A stretch of DNA of 64,000 nucleotides from Pseudooceanicola nanhaiensis (GCF_020171315.1 NZ_JAIUZP010000001.1:496001-560000), one strand, 5' to 3'; counted from the stretch's first letter, positions 41,455 through 51,593 are shown. Notes: generated by a model from the sequence alone, not told the origin. Numbers and translations are program-made.

Positions 41455-42138
41455 TTATGCGCCCTGCAACTCGCCCCTGTCCAGAAACTCCTTGGCCAAG
41501 CCGCGGGTGACGGGACGTTGCCGGGCCAGCGAATAGGCATCCAGCCCCGAGACCACGCGCCGGGCGCTCTCGAAGGAGCGGTCCATCCGGCGCAGCAGGT
41601 AGGGCAGCAGGTTCGGCGGCGGCGAGAGTTGCCGGTCGGCAAAGAGCTTGACGAGGATCATCTGCAGCAGCGCGTCGTCCGGCGCCTCGATCACGGCGGC
41701 CTGCGTGCCCTGCATCCGGCTTTGCAGGTCGGGCAGGGTCAGGCCCCAGCGGGCAGGCGTGCCGGTGCCGGTGACCAGCAGCGTGTGCCCCTCGGCCAGC
41801 ACGAGGTTGTGGAGATGGAAGAGCGCGGCCTCCGCGTCGCGGTCGCCCGCGATGCCGGGCACGTCCTCCACCGCCACGGGGCCACGGGCCAGCATCGGCA
41901 CATCGGCGCGCGACAGGCCATCGGCGGGCAGGATCGTCGCACCGGAGCGGGCGGCCCAGACGTGGGCGAGGTGGGTCTTGCCGGCGCCGCGCTGCCCCAC
42001 GAGGGCCAGCTTGGAGCCGGGCCAGTGCGGCCAGAGATCGACGAGCGCCTTGGCCATGGCATTGGAGGGGGCGGTGAAGAAGTCTTCCGGTGCCCGCGCG
42101 GTGCGCACGGGCAGGTTCAGGCTCATCTGCCGCTCCAT
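41455..42138 (-). CDS. hdaA: DnaA-related regulatory ATPase HdaA (Hda)
   Basis: A 227-residue DnaA homologue lacking the DNA-binding domain, used in regulatory inactivation of DnaA after replication initiation. The N-terminus MERQMSLNLP holds the beta-clamp-binding motif QxSLxLP, which decides the start: the second ATG (MSLNL) would cut it. The AAA+ core has Walker A LVGQRGAGKTHLAHVW, a Walker B replaced by VAVEDVP, sensor TLLVTGTGTPARWGLTLPDLQSRMQ (arginine finger region) and a C-terminal lid. Located between the AI-2E permease (1-base gap) and ppk, as in many Rhodobacterales. Confidence 0.92.
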   Translation of the reverse strand: MERQMSLNLPVRTARAPEDFFTAPSNAMAKALVDLWPHWPGSKLALVGQRGAGKTHLAHVWAARSGATILPADGLSRADVPMLARGPVAVEDVPGIAGDRDAEAALFHLHNLVLAEGHTLLVTGTGTPARWGLTLPDLQSRMQGTQAAVIEAPDDALLQMILVKLFADRQLSPPPNLLPYLLRRMDRSFESARRVVSGLDAYSLARQRPVTRGLAKEFLDRGELQGA

Positions 42139-42139
42139 C

Positions 42140-43210
42140 TCAGGCCGCCTCGTCGTCCTGATCTAGACCGCGGTAGAGACGGCTGTCCTTGTACTGGTCG
42201 ATCATGAAGCGGGCCAGCACGCCGAGGGCGGCGGCCAGCGGCACCGCGACCAGCATGCCGACAAAACCGAAGAGCGAGCCGAAGACCGAGAGCGCGAAGA
42301 TCAGCCAGACCGGGTGCAGCCCCACCGAACTACCCACCAGCTTGGGCGTCAGGAAGTTGCCCTCGACCACCTGGCCGATGACGAAGATGCCCGCGACGAG
42401 CGCGATATGGACCCATTCGCCCCAGAACTGGAACAGCGCCAGCCCGATGGCGAGCGCGCCGCCGGTGAGCGAGCCCACGTAGGGGATGAAGGTCACCAGC
42501 CCCGCGAAGGCCCCCACGACGAGGCCGAACTGAAGCCCCACCAGCATCAGTGCCGCGGCGTAGAAGGTGCCGAGGATCAGGCAGACAGTGCCCATGCCGC
42601 GGATGAAGGCGGCCAGCGTACCGTCGATCTGGCGGGCCAGCTTGCGGATCGTCGGCGCGTGATCGCGCGGCAGCAGCCCGTCGATATCGGCCACCATCCG
42701 GTCCCAGTCGAGCAGCAGGTAGAAGGCCACCACCGGCACGATGACGAAGAGCATGACGATGTTGATCAGCGAGCCCACCGAGGTCAGGGCGGTGTTCAGC
42801 AACTCGCCCCCCTTGGACTGGATCGTTTCACCGATGCTGGTGAGCGACTGGTGCACGATCGAGTCCTGCCGCAGCAGGTCCGGGAAACGGGTCTCGATGA
42901 AGGTCTGGAGATCGTCGAAGAGCTTGGGCGCCATGTCGAAGAGCGAAATCGCCTGATCGATCAGGGTCGGGATGACGAGAAGCGCCATCAGCACGAAGAT
43001 CAGGATCGCGGCCAGCGTGATCGTCACCGTCGCCATGACGCGGCTCAGCCCCGCGGCCTCCAGCCGGTCGGCGACCGGATCGAGAAAATAGGCAACGGCG
43101 GCGCCCAGAACGAAGGGCAGGATCACGTCGCCCAGCCACCACAGGGCCAGCACGAAGACCGCCGCGGCGACACCCCAGTATTTCATCTGGTCCCGGACGG
43201 GCAGGCCCAT
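42140..43210 (-). CDS. AI-2E family transporter / PerM-like permease
   Basis: A 356-residue inner-membrane protein with about eight hydrophobic segments: the paired N-terminal helices ([26 protein letters not shown], then [11 protein letters not shown]), a soluble helical part (about 85-160) and the C-terminal cluster with the conserved [24 protein letters not shown] and [39 protein letters not shown]. The family includes TqsA and Na+/H+ antiporter-like members; substrate unknown. First gene of the hdaA-ppk-ppx series. Confidence 0.9.
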   Translation of the reverse strand: MGLPVRDQMKYWGVAAAVFVLALWWLGDVILPFVLGAAVAYFLDPVADRLEAAGLSRVMATVTITLAAILIFVLMALLVIPTLIDQAISLFDMAPKLFDDLQTFIETRFPDLLRQDSIVHQSLTSIGETIQSKGGELLNTALTSVGSLINIVMLFVIVPVVAFYLLLDWDRMVADIDGLLPRDHAPTIRKLARQIDGTLAAFIRGMGTVCLILGTFYAAALMLVGLQFGLVVGAFAGLVTFIPYVGSLTGGALAIGLALFQFWGEWVHIALVAGIFVIGQVVEGNFLTPKLVGSSVGLHPVWLIFALSVFGSLFGFVGMLVAVPLAAALGVLARFMIDQYKDSRLYRGLDQDDEAA

Positions 43211-43366
43211 GGCGGATTCTCCTTGTTTCCCCGGTATCTTGGGGCAGGGGGCGGCGGTTTCAACCTAAAAGCCCGGTTTTGCACGGGATCCCCTCCCTTG
43301 CCAAGCGGTCTCACTTGCCGCACAACGCGGAGCCACGTGAACACGCCAAGCCACAAAGGGTCCAAG

Positions 43367-44719
43367 ATGCGTCTGAGCCGTTATTTCCTGCCCGTCCTGA
43401 AGGAGACGCCCTCGGAGGCGCAGATCGTCAGCCACCGCCTGATGCTGCGGGCCGGGATGATCAAGCAACAGGCCGCAGGCATCTATTCCTGGCTGCCGCT
43501 CGGCTTCAAGGTGCTGCGCAACATCGAGAAGATCGTCCACGAGGAGCAGCAGCGCGCGGGTCATATCCCGATGCTGATGCCGACGCTCCAGTCGGCCGAC
43601 CTCTGGCGCGAATCCGGCCGTTACGACGCCTACGGCCCCGAGATGCTGCGCATCCGCGACCGGCATGACCGCGACATGCTCTACGGTCCGACCAACGAGG
43701 AGATGATCACCGACATCTTCCGCAGCCACGTCAACAGCTACAAGAACCTGCCGCTGACGCTCTACCACATCCAGTGGAAGTTCCGCGACGAGGTCCGCCC
43801 TCGCTTCGGCGTCATGCGCGGCCGCGAGTTCCTGATGAAGGACGGCTACAACTTCGACCTGACGAAGGAAGACGCGCTGCACGCCTACAACCGGCACCTC
43901 GTCTCCTACGTGCGCACCTACGAGCGGATGGGCCTTCAGGCGATCCCGATGCGCGCGGATTCGGGCCCGATCGGCGGCGATGACACCCACGAGTTCCTCG
44001 TGCTGGCGGAAACGGGCGAGTCGGAGGTCTTCTACGACAGCGCCGTCACCGACATCCGTCTGGGCGACCGGGCCATCAACTACGACAGCGTCGAGGAATG
44101 CCGCGCGGTGATGGAGGAGTTCACCTCGCTCTACGCCCGCACGGACGAGACCCACGACGCCGCCATCTTCGAGCAGATCCCCGAGGAGCGCCGCCGCGTC
44201 GCCCGCGGGATCGAAGTGGGCCAGATCTTCTATTTCGGCACCAAGTACTCCGAGCCGATGGGTGCCACGGTTCAGGGCCCCGACGGCAAGCCGGTGCCGG
44301 TGCACATGGGCTCCCACGGGATCGGCGTCAGCCGCCTGCTGGGCGCGATCATCGAGGCGAGCCACGACGACAAGGGCATCATCTGGCCCGAGGGCGTCAC
44401 GCCGTTCCACGTGGGCATCGTGAACCTGAAGCAGGGCGACGCCGAGGCGGATGCCGCCTGTGACGCGCTCTACGACAGCTTTGGCGCGCTGGGGCTGGAG
44501 GTGCTCTACGACGATACGACCGAACGGGCCGGGGGCAAGTTTGCCTCGATGGACCTGATCGGCCTGCCGTGGCGCATCACCGTGGGCCCGCGCGGCCTGA
44601 AGAACGGCGTGGTCGAACTGACCTGCCGCCGCACCGGCGAGAGCGAGGAGCTGCCGCCCGAGCAGGCGGTCGAGAAAGTGGCGGCGATCTACCGCGCGCA
44701 CGGCATCGGCCGGGTCTGA
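43367..44719 (+). CDS. proS: Prolyl-tRNA synthetase
   Basis: A 450-residue class II aminoacyl-tRNA synthetase. Motif 1 region [31 protein letters not shown], motif 2 [28 protein letters not shown], motif 3 [16 protein letters not shown] and the anticodon-binding domain at the end (about 345-440, starting [11 protein letters not shown]). The editing insertion found in E. coli-type ProRS is absent, as is normal for the shorter alphaproteobacterial form. The frame is open far upstream antisense to the AI-2E gene; MRLSRYFLP at 43367 is the true start by similarity to the family N-terminus. Terminator behind. Confidence 0.97.
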   Translation: MRLSRYFLPVLKETPSEAQIVSHRLMLRAGMIKQQAAGIYSWLPLGFKVLRNIEKIVHEEQQRAGHIPMLMPTLQSADLWRESGRYDAYGPEMLRIRDRHDRDMLYGPTNEEMITDIFRSHVNSYKNLPLTLYHIQWKFRDEVRPRFGVMRGREFLMKDGYNFDLTKEDALHAYNRHLVSYVRTYERMGLQAIPMRADSGPIGGDDTHEFLVLAETGESEVFYDSAVTDIRLGDRAINYDSVEECRAVMEEFTSLYARTDETHDAAIFEQIPEERRRVARGIEVGQIFYFGTKYSEPMGATVQGPDGKPVPVHMGSHGIGVSRLLGAIIEASHDDKGIIWPEGVTPFHVGIVNLKQGDAEADAACDALYDSFGALGLEVLYDDTTERAGGKFASMDLIGLPWRITVGPRGLKNGVVELTCRRTGESEELPPEQAVEKVAAIYRAHGIGRV

Positions 44720-44758
44720 GGCCCGCATCGGCCCTGAGGGGCCGAAGACGATCAGGAC

Positions 44759-44787
44759 ACCGGCCCCTCGCGGGCCGGTTTTCTTTT
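44759..44787 (+). terminator. Intrinsic terminator after proS
   Basis: ACCGGCCC (44759-44766) pairs perfectly with GGGCCGGT (44772-44779), loop CTCGC, then TTTCTTTT. Confidence 0.9.
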
Positions 44788-45332
44788 GGGATGTTGGGGC
44801 GGGGCGCTTGGCGTCGCGATCCGCGAGGGGTAGGGGCTGATCCCTGTCGTTGATGGATCGTCTCGCGCTCGGCGCGAGGCCGCGACCGCGCCTGACGCCC
44901 CAAATCCCTCACCGCACCACGCAAAGCCGCGCATCGACGGCGCGCGCGGAGGCGATCTGCCGTCTCTGGCCACCACTTTATCGCAGCAAAGCTCGTCCCT
45001 CCCTCGAAAGCGACCGCCCTGCCTCACCAAATCGCCGCCGCTTGGGGGCGCGCCGGCGATGCGCGGCGGCCTGCGGCCTTGTTCCGCGCTGGCGACAGTC
45101 GACGGCCGGGTGAAGTACAGCGTTGGAGAGTTCCCTGTCGCTGTTCTTGACGGAGTTGCAGGGGGCCGCCGTGGCTTGGTGGTGCCCTGAAATCGCGTAG
45201 ACAGGTCACAATACTGGCCCACCGTCTAAGGGCACCGCGATGCCATGTCCGTTACGCTCCGCCGCAAGCCCTCCCACTTCCTGTGCACTCCCCGGCAAAC
45301 CCGGGCGCCCACTCCCGCCTCTGCCGCTTTCA

Positions 45333-45349
45333 ATTGTACATCCGACAAT
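45333..45349. promoter_or_regulatory. Candidate operator ATTGT-N7-ACAAT upstream of the M20 peptidase
   Basis: ATTGT (45333-45337) and ACAAT (45345-45349) are inverted repeats with a 7-base spacer, 51 bases before the peptidase start. The shape and AT-rich arms resemble GntR-type operators, but no such regulator gene is nearby. Confidence 0.4.
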
Positions 45350-45400
45350 AACCCGTGCAGTCTCCGCCCCGAGACGGACGCAACAGGAAAGACCCCTCAG

Positions 45401-46546
45401 ATGACCCAGAAGACGCTCGACTGGCTGGCCGCGCACGAGGCCGACATGCACGCGCTGCTCGAGGCGCTTGTGAACACGGACAGCAACTCCCACGACCGGG
45501 AGGGTGTGAACCGGGTGAAGGACCAGATCGAGGCCTTCCTGACCGAGAAGGGGCTGACCACCTCCACCACGACCCTCGGCCCGGGGGGCGACGCGCTGCA
45601 CGCCCGCCTTGCCGCCGGTACCGGCAACCGCCCGGTGCTGATGATGGGCCACATGGACACGGTCTTCCCCACCGGTGAGGTCGCGAAACGGCCCTTCAAG
45701 GTCGAGGACGGCATCGCCTCGGGCCCGGGCTGCGCCGACATGAAGGCGGGCCTCGTGATGAACGCCTTCGTCATGGCGGCCTTCGCTGCCACCGGCGAAA
45801 GCCCGGTGCCGCTGCATGCGCTCTTCACCCCGGACGAGGAAATCGGCTCGCCCGCCTCGGCCCCGGTTATCGAGGCCGCCGCCGCGGATGCCCGTGCGGT
45901 CTTCAACTCGGAACCCGGCCGGATCAGCGGCAACGTGGTGAACGGCCGCCGGGGCGGGGCGTTCTACAAGGTCACGATCACCGGGCGCGCCGCCCATGCG
46001 GGTCAGAACCCCAAGGACGGCCGCAGCGCCATCGACGAGTTCGCGCGCAAGACACTGGCCTGGCACGCGCTGCCCGAGCAGGACAGCTGGGACATCAACG
46101 TGAACGTCGGCCTTGTCTCGGGCGGGCAGTCGGTGAACACCATCGCGCCCTATGCCGAGTGCCAGATCGACCTGCGCTATGCCACCAAGGAGGAATACGA
46201 GAAGGCCGAGGCCGCGATCAAGGAGATCGCGATGACCTGCCGCGAGGATGGCGTCAGCGCCACCTTCGAGCGGCTGGGGGCCTTCCTGCCGATGCTCCAG
46301 ACCGAGGGCAGCGCCGCGCTGACCGAGGCTTACCTGTCGGCGGCCCATGATCTTGGCCAGACCACGCAGGCGGAATTCACGCGCTCCTGCGCAGATAGCG
46401 GCATCGCCTCCTACACCGGGACGCCGACGCTCTGTGCGACGGGGCCGCGCGGCGGCAAGGGCCACTCGCCCGAGGAGTTCCTCGACATCGGCACCATGGT
46501 GCCTCGCGCACAGGCCATGGCGCTGACGATCCTGCGCATGGGCTGA
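45401..46546 (+). CDS. M20-family metallopeptidase (carboxypeptidase G2-like)
   Basis: A 381-residue zinc peptidase. Metal-ligand motifs in order: VLMMGHMDTVFPTG (His, Asp), GPGCADMKAGLVMNAFVM (bridging Asp), FTPDEEIGSPASAPVIE (catalytic and ligand Glu), NSEPGRISGNVVNGRRGG and the dimerisation domain starting YKVTITGRAAHAGQNPKDGRSAIDEFA. The closing GPRGGKGHSPEEFLDIGTM supplies the last His. No signal peptide when started at MTQKTL; AGGAAAG lies upstream. Such enzymes remove a C-terminal Glu or act on N-acyl amino acids; the exact substrate is open. Monocistronic with a terminator behind. Confidence 0.9.
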   Translation: MTQKTLDWLAAHEADMHALLEALVNTDSNSHDREGVNRVKDQIEAFLTEKGLTTSTTTLGPGGDALHARLAAGTGNRPVLMMGHMDTVFPTGEVAKRPFKVEDGIASGPGCADMKAGLVMNAFVMAAFAATGESPVPLHALFTPDEEIGSPASAPVIEAAAADARAVFNSEPGRISGNVVNGRRGGAFYKVTITGRAAHAGQNPKDGRSAIDEFARKTLAWHALPEQDSWDINVNVGLVSGGQSVNTIAPYAECQIDLRYATKEEYEKAEAAIKEIAMTCREDGVSATFERLGAFLPMLQTEGSAALTEAYLSAAHDLGQTTQAEFTRSCADSGIASYTGTPTLCATGPRGGKGHSPEEFLDIGTMVPRAQAMALTILRMG

Positions 46547-46566
46547 GCCATCAGCGACACAGGATG

Positions 46567-46591
46567 AACGGCCCCGGTTTCGGGGCCGTTT
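46567..46591 (+). terminator. Intrinsic terminator after the M20 peptidase
   Basis: AACGGCCCC (46567-46575) pairs perfectly with GGGGCCGTT (46582-46590), loop GGTTTC. It directly precedes the 15-base tandem repeat. Confidence 0.8.
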
Positions 46592-46665
46592 GCCTGTCTG
46601 GGGTTTGCCCGACCGGGATTTGCCTGACCGGGATTTGCCTGTCCGGGATTTGCCTGTCCGGGGTC
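46591..46665 (+). repeat. Tandem repeat, five copies of a 15-base unit
   Basis: Units start at 46591, 46606, 46621, 46636 and 46651; consensus TGCCTGTCCGGGATT with one to three differences in the outer copies, followed by a decayed partial unit. Lies in the 406-base gap between the M20 peptidase and the next gene; the rest of that gap (46666-46952) shows no gene or regulatory structure I can defend. Confidence 0.9.
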
Positions 46666-46952
46666 TGCCGGGTGGAAGGCCCGTATGTCTGCCTTTGACG
46701 GCCTTGCAGCGCCGGACAACAGCAGAGGCCACGCCGCAATGGGCATCATTTCGGCCCTATTCACCACGATATTGGCCGAAAGAGGCCTTCCGGGGGGGAC
46801 GCGGCGCGGCTGATGTCCTACCCTGACCGGGCATCGCGCGGGCTTCGTATTTCAGGGGTACCGTGCGCGGCAGATGTGGAACGAGTATTTTGGGGGACGG
46901 GCCCGCGCTTCAGGGGACGTGAAGCCGCGCCCGGTATTTGCGGATTTATTGA

Positions 46953-47342
46953 ATGAAACTCATATTGCTGGCCGCGGGGGCGGCTGTGCTGGTGGCTTGG
47001 GGGCTGCTTGCACGGGCACGGGCGAAGCCTTTGCCGGACGATCTCGCTGTCATTCCGATCAGCCGGATGCTGGAATTCTGCGCCTTGGAACAGGGGGCCG
47101 TGTCCGTCGCGCTGATCGACCGAGAGGGCGAGGCGGTGCGGGACCTCGGAGAGTTCGACCACCCGGCCGCCGCCGTCGGAGAGGTGCAGCAGGCCTGCCA
47201 TAGTGCGAAGATCAGGCTCGTGCGGATCACCAAGAGCCGCCCGCATTGCTTTGTTGTTGTCGGTCTGGACGAACCGGCACAGCGCGGCGTGAAGGCCGGG
47301 GCGCCGGGCTGGGCGGGGGCAGTGCTGCGGAGCGTCAACTGA
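46953..47342 (+). CDS. Hypothetical membrane-anchored small protein
   Basis: A 129-residue frame beginning MKLILLAAGAAVLVAWGLLARARAKPL: one N-terminal transmembrane helix (about 3-20) followed by a mixed alpha/beta soluble part with two cysteines (FCALEQG, QQACHSAK). I recognise no family. There is no good ribosome site, and an opposing frame covers the same bases, so it may be a lineage-specific gene or not a gene. The natural residue composition of the soluble part (VALIDREGEAVRDLGEFDHP) speaks in favour. Confidence 0.5.
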   Translation: MKLILLAAGAAVLVAWGLLARARAKPLPDDLAVIPISRMLEFCALEQGAVSVALIDREGEAVRDLGEFDHPAAAVGEVQQACHSAKIRLVRITKSRPHCFVVVGLDEPAQRGVKAGAPGWAGAVLRSVN

Positions 47343-47460
47343 CGGGCTGACCCGTCGGCCGCCGGGCAGGAGGGGCATGGTCCTTCGGTGGCATGCGCTC
47401 GCACGGCAGGCGATGTCCCGCGACCGGTTTGTGCGTCTTTATTTTTCGGGGGGAGTGGAA

Positions 47461-47535
<75 letters not shown>

Positions 47536-47776
47536 ACTATGTTCCAGTTTCTGGCGGCGGTGAGTACCGTCCGAACCGGGCACTGGCAAGACCCTTTCTG
47601 TCGTTTCCCGCCTTCCCTCGCGTCGGCTCCTGTGTCGCGATCCGAGGGGCCCATCGCCGGGCGGTGCGGTCAGCTGCGGGCGTGCCCGTCAGGCTGTGGG
47701 CGGCTGATTAGACGCATTCGACGCGGGGCGCAAGCGCAATCTGGACCCTTTTTTGCGTCTGAAGTACAGAAGGACC

Positions 47777-47962
47777 ATGACCGACAAATCCCGTACCTCT
47801 CGGCTGAAGAGCCAGGACCGTCAGGACAGGCTGAAAGCCGCGCTGAAAGCCAACATGGGCCGCCGCAAGGCACAGGCCCGTGCCCGGCAAGCCGCTGATG
47901 CCACTGGCGAAGAGAAACGGACAGAACAAGCCGGCGACACCGGCACACGCGAAGAGGACTGA
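47777..47962 (+). CDS. Small basic conserved protein upstream of murA
   Basis: A 61-residue, highly charged, probably helical protein (MTDKSRTSRLKSQDRQDRLK, ALKANMGRRKAQARARQAA) with an acidic tail. AGAAGG precedes the ATG at 47777. It ends 6 bases before murA. Small proteins of this type occur in front of murA in related bacteria; function unknown. Eight more residues would result from the upstream ATG at 47753. Confidence 0.7.
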   Translation: MTDKSRTSRLKSQDRQDRLKAALKANMGRRKAQARARQAADATGEEKRTEQAGDTGTREED

Positions 47963-47968
47963 GAGCGG

Positions 47969-49237
47969 ATGGATTCGATTCTCGTCACCGGCAACGGTGC
48001 ACTGAACGGGCAGATTCCCATTGCGGGAGCCAAGAACGCCTGCCTGACCCTGATGCCGGCGACGCTGCTCAGCGATGAACCGCTGACGCTGACCAACGCG
48101 CCGCGGCTGTCGGACATCAAGACGATGACCCTGCTGCTGCAGTCGCTGGGGGCCGAAGTCTCGTCGCTGCAGGACGGCAAGGTGCTGGCCATGTCGAGCC
48201 ACGACCTGACCAGCCACAAGGCGGAATATGACATCGTGCGCAAGATGCGCGCCTCGATCCTCGTGCTGGGGCCGCTGCTGGCGCGCTACGGCGAGGCGAT
48301 CGTCTCGCTGCCCGGCGGCTGTGCCATCGGCGCGCGGCCCGTCGACCTGCACCTCAAGGCGCTGGAGGCCATGGGCGCGGAGCTGGACCTGCGCGAGGGC
48401 TATGTCTTTGCCAAGGCCCCCGGCGGGCTGAAGGGCGGCACCTACGAATTCCCCATCGTCTCGGTCGGGGCGACGGAAAACGCGCTGATGGCCGCGACGC
48501 TGGCCAAGGGCACCACGGTGCTCAAGAACGCGGCCCGCGAGCCCGAGATCGTCGATCTGGCGCAATGCCTGCGCAAGATGGGCGCGCAGATCGAGGGGGA
48601 GGGGACCTCGACCCTCACCATTCAGGGGGTTGAGCGTCTGCACGGCGCGACCCACCCGGTCGTCACCGACCGGATCGAACTGGGCACCTACATGCTGGCC
48701 CCCGCCATCGCGGGCGGCGAGGTGGAACTGCTGGGCGGGCGCATCGACCTCGTCGGCGCCTTCTGCGAGAAGCTGGATGCCGCGGGCGTCTCGGTCACCG
48801 AAACGCCGACCGGCCTTGTCGTCGCGCGCAAGAACGGCCGCATCCGCGCCGTGGACGTGATGACGGAGCCCTTCCCGGGCTTCCCGACCGACCTGCAGGC
48901 GCAGATGATGGCGCTGCTCTGCACCGCCGAAGGCACCTCGGTGCTGGAAGAGAAGATCTTCGAGAACCGCTTCATGCATGCACCGGAGCTGATGCGCATG
49001 GGGGCCAAGATCGACGTGCACGGCGGCACCGCCAAGGTGACCGGCGTCGAGCGCCTGAAGGGTGCGCCGGTGATGGCGACCGACCTGCGGGCCTCGGTCT
49101 CGCTGATCCTGGCCGGTCTGGCGGCAGAGGGCGAAACGCAGGTGAACCGCGTCTACCACCTCGACCGCGGTTATGAGCGGGTCGAGGAGAAGCTCTCGGC
49201 GGTCGGCGCGAAGATCGAAAGGATCAAGGGCTCATGA
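47969..49237 (+). CDS. murA: UDP-N-acetylglucosamine 1-carboxyvinyltransferase MurA
   Basis: A 422-residue enzyme for the first committed step of peptidoglycan synthesis (enolpyruvyl transfer from PEP to UDP-GlcNAc), the fosfomycin target. N-terminal [15 protein letters not shown]-type block with catalytic Lys22, the flexible loop [15 protein letters not shown] with Cys118 (equivalent to the fosfomycin-reactive Cys115), [18 protein letters not shown] and the C-terminal [19 protein letters not shown] with [14 protein letters not shown]. Cys, not Asp, at the active site predicts fosfomycin sensitivity of the enzyme. Overlaps the next gene by ATGA. Confidence 0.97.
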   Translation: MDSILVTGNGALNGQIPIAGAKNACLTLMPATLLSDEPLTLTNAPRLSDIKTMTLLLQSLGAEVSSLQDGKVLAMSSHDLTSHKAEYDIVRKMRASILVLGPLLARYGEAIVSLPGGCAIGARPVDLHLKALEAMGAELDLREGYVFAKAPGGLKGGTYEFPIVSVGATENALMAATLAKGTTVLKNAAREPEIVDLAQCLRKMGAQIEGEGTSTLTIQGVERLHGATHPVVTDRIELGTYMLAPAIAGGEVELLGGRIDLVGAFCEKLDAAGVSVTETPTGLVVARKNGRIRAVDVMTEPFPGFPTDLQAQMMALLCTAEGTSVLEEKIFENRFMHAPELMRMGAKIDVHGGTAKVTGVERLKGAPVMATDLRASVSLILAGLAAEGETQVNRVYHLDRGYERVEEKLSAVGAKIERIKGS

Positions 49238-49704
49238 CCCAGGACGCAGGTTTCGAAGACGGGCGCGAGCGCCCGCTGAACCTCGGGGCGGAGGATGGCG
49301 AGGACCTCAAGGTCATCGCCGCCCTGACGCAGGACGCGGTGCTGGAGGCCAGGGACGTGTCCTGGCGGCCCAAGGAGCGGCGGCTGGCGCTGCTGGTGAA
49401 CCGCTTCCGCTGGGAAGACCGCGGGATGGAGCGTCACGGGCCGGAGCGGGTGCGCTCGCTCCTCGTCATCGACAACGTGCTGAAGGTTGCGAGCCAGGGC
49501 ATCGACCCGAAGGACCGCGAGACGGTGCTCTCGCTGCTCTCCATCGACTTCGAGGCCGATGCGGAGCCGCCCTCGGGCGCGGTGCTGCTGACCTTCGCGG
49601 GCGACGGCGCGCTGCGGCTGACGGTCGAGGCGCTGGACGTCAGCCTCAAGGACGTGACCCGGCCCTATCGTGCGCCCTCGGGCAAGGTGCCGAGCCACGA
49701 GTGA
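49234..49704 (+). CDS. DUF2948 family protein
   Basis: A 156-residue cytoplasmic protein. [42 protein letters not shown] and [21 protein letters not shown] match DUF2948, a family confined mostly to alphaproteobacteria and found next to hisD. The role is unknown. Starts inside the murA stop (ATGA), so it is expressed with murA. Confidence 0.9.
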   Translation: MTQDAGFEDGRERPLNLGAEDGEDLKVIAALTQDAVLEARDVSWRPKERRLALLVNRFRWEDRGMERHGPERVRSLLVIDNVLKVASQGIDPKDRETVLSLLSIDFEADAEPPSGAVLLTFAGDGALRLTVEALDVSLKDVTRPYRAPSGKVPSHE

Positions 49705-49802
49705 CGCGCCCGCGGGCGCGGGGCCGAAGCGGGCCTTGAAACGCTGCCGCTTGAGGGTGCCGGACACAGGTATTATGGGATGGGCAACCAAGGAGTTGCC
49801 CA

Positions 49803-51107
49803 ATGCCCCAGTTTCTCGACACGACCGAGCCGGATTTCGAAGCCCGCTTTGCCGCCCTGCTGTCGGCCAAGCGCGAGGACAGCCCGGATGTCGATCATGT
49901 GGTGGCCGGGATCATCGCCGACGTGCGCGCCCGGGGCGATGCCGCGGTGCTGGAGCTGACGGCGAAGTTCGACCGGCTTGAGCTGACGCCCGACACCATG
50001 GCCTTCTCCGCCGAGGAGATCGACGCCGAGATCGCCAAGGTCCCCGCCGACGAGCGTGAGGCGCTGGAACGCGCGGCGCAGCGCATCCGCGCCTACCACG
50101 TCCGCCAGATGCCCGAGGATGCCCTCTGGACCGATCCGGACGGGGCGACGCTGGGCTGGCGCTGGACGCCGGTGTCGGCGGCCGGCATCTACGTGCCGGG
50201 CGGTCTGGCCTCCTATCCCTCTTCCGTGCTGATGAACGCGATCCCCGCCAAGGTGGCTGGCGTCGAACGTCTGGCCATGTGCGTGCCCACGCCGGGCGGC
50301 GTGGTGAACCCGCTGGTCCTGCTGGCCGCGCGCATCGCGGGGGCCGACGAGGTCTATCGCGTGGGCGGGGCGCAGGCCGTCGCGGCGCTGGCCTATGGCA
50401 CCGACACGATCGCGCCGGTGGACAAGATCACCGGCCCCGGCAACGCCTTCGTCGCCGCCGCCAAGCGCCGTGTCTTCGGCAAGGTGGGCATCGACATGAT
50501 CGCGGGCCCCTCCGAGATCCTCGTGATCGCGGATGCGGACAACAATCCCGACTGGCTGGCGCTGGACCTGCTGAGCCAGGCGGAACACGACCCCGTGGCG
50601 CAATCCATCCTGATCACCGATGATGCCGCCTTTGGCCGCAAGGTGGCCGAGGCCGTGGACGACCGCCTCAAGACGCTGGAGCGGCGCGAGATCGCGGGTG
50701 CCAGCTGGGCCGATTACGGCGCGGTAATCGTGGTGCGCGACCTCGACGAGGCGGCGGCGCTGTCGAACCGCGTGGCGCCCGAACACCTTGAGCTTTGCGT
50801 CGCCGATCCGCGCGCGCTGGCGGAAAAGACCGTCCACGCGGGGGCCATTTTCCTCGGCGGCTGGACGCCCGAGGCGATCGGGGATTACGTCGGGGGCCCG
50901 AACCATGTGCTGCCCACGGCACGCTCGGCGCGTTTTTCCTCCGGTCTGTCGGTTCTGGACTTCCTCAAACGCACCACTCTGGCAGAAATGACCCCGGCGG
51001 CGCTGAAAGCCATTGGCCCCGCTGCCGAAACGCTGGCAAAGTCGGAGAGCCTGGAGGCTCACGGCCTGTCGGTGCGTGCCCGTCTGGACCATCTGAATGA
51101 GGAATGA
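49803..51107 (+). CDS. hisD: Histidinol dehydrogenase
   Basis: A 434-residue zinc- and NAD-dependent enzyme for the last two steps of histidine synthesis. Motifs: YVPGGLASYPSSVLMNAIPAKVAGV, VYRVGGAQAVAALAYGTDTI, KITGPGNAFVAAAKRRVFGKVGIDMIAGPSEI (signature), AEHDPVAQSIL and SNRVAPEHLEL with zinc-binding and catalytic His/Glu residues. AAGGAG ribosome site. Not in a his operon here but in the conserved murA-DUF2948-hisD-UPF0262 block. Confidence 0.97.
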   Translation: MPQFLDTTEPDFEARFAALLSAKREDSPDVDHVVAGIIADVRARGDAAVLELTAKFDRLELTPDTMAFSAEEIDAEIAKVPADEREALERAAQRIRAYHVRQMPEDALWTDPDGATLGWRWTPVSAAGIYVPGGLASYPSSVLMNAIPAKVAGVERLAMCVPTPGGVVNPLVLLAARIAGADEVYRVGGAQAVAALAYGTDTIAPVDKITGPGNAFVAAAKRRVFGKVGIDMIAGPSEILVIADADNNPDWLALDLLSQAEHDPVAQSILITDDAAFGRKVAEAVDDRLKTLERREIAGASWADYGAVIVVRDLDEAAALSNRVAPEHLELCVADPRALAEKTVHAGAIFLGGWTPEAIGDYVGGPNHVLPTARSARFSSGLSVLDFLKRTTLAEMTPAALKAIGPAAETLAKSESLEAHGLSVRARLDHLNEE

Positions 51108-51110
51108 GCG

Positions 51111-51590
51111 ATGTCCCGGATCAGCCTGATCGAGCTGGATGACAGCAACCTGCCGCCTCCGACCCCGGAGATCGAGCAGGAGCGCAAGGTGGCGATGTTC
51201 GACCTTCTGGAGGAGAACAGCTTCACCCTGCCGAAACGGGACGAACGCGAGGTGCCCGCCGGGCCCTACCACGTCGGCCTGTCGATCCGCGAACGCCGGC
51301 TTGTCTTTGACATCAAGACCGAGGACGACCAGCCCGCGGCGCAGTTCCTGCTGTCGCTGGGGCCGTTCCGGCAGGTGGTGAAGGATTACTTCGCCATCTG
51401 CAAAAGCTACTTCGACGCCGTGAAGAACCTGCCGCCGGCGCAGATCGAGACCATCGACATGGCCCGGCGCGGCATCCACAACGAGGGTGCCCGGGTGCTG
51501 ATCGAACGTCTGGAGGGCAAGGCCGAGGTCGACAACGACACGGCGCGCCGTCTCTTCACCCTGATCTGCGTCCTGCACTTCGGGGGCTGA
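51111..51590 (+). CDS. UPF0262 family protein
   Basis: A 159-residue protein of UPF0262: ISLIELDDSNLPPPTPEIEQERKVAMFDLLEEN at the N-terminus, PYHVGLSIRERRLVFDIKTED, and ETIDMARRGIHNEGARVLIERLEGK. Restricted to alphaproteobacteria, function unknown, and regularly placed behind hisD. Three bases separate it from hisD and three from the next gene. Confidence 0.92.
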   Translation: MSRISLIELDDSNLPPPTPEIEQERKVAMFDLLEENSFTLPKRDEREVPAGPYHVGLSIRERRLVFDIKTEDDQPAAQFLLSLGPFRQVVKDYFAICKSYFDAVKNLPPAQIETIDMARRGIHNEGARVLIERLEGKAEVDNDTARRLFTLICVLHFGG

Positions 51591-51593
51591 CGG

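Larger units (their letters stand above)
44720..45400 (+). other. Long intergenic region without supported gene (contains proS terminator)
   Basis: 681 bases between proS and the M20 peptidase. Frames such as 44752-45222 (minus) and 44850-45113 (plus) lack ribosome sites, family features and normal residue composition. Besides the terminator at its left end and a palindrome at 45333-45349, I see no conserved element. It could hide a small RNA or the remains of a lost gene. Confidence 0.6.

Noticed and set aside
42314-43366. Long upstream extension of the proS frame
   Set aside because: It runs antisense through the AI-2E permease; the ProRS N-terminus begins at 43367.
44752-45222. 156-residue minus-strand frame in the proS-M20 gap
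   Set aside because: No ribosome site, starts and ends in unstructured Pro/Arg/Ser-rich sequence, and overlaps the proS terminator.
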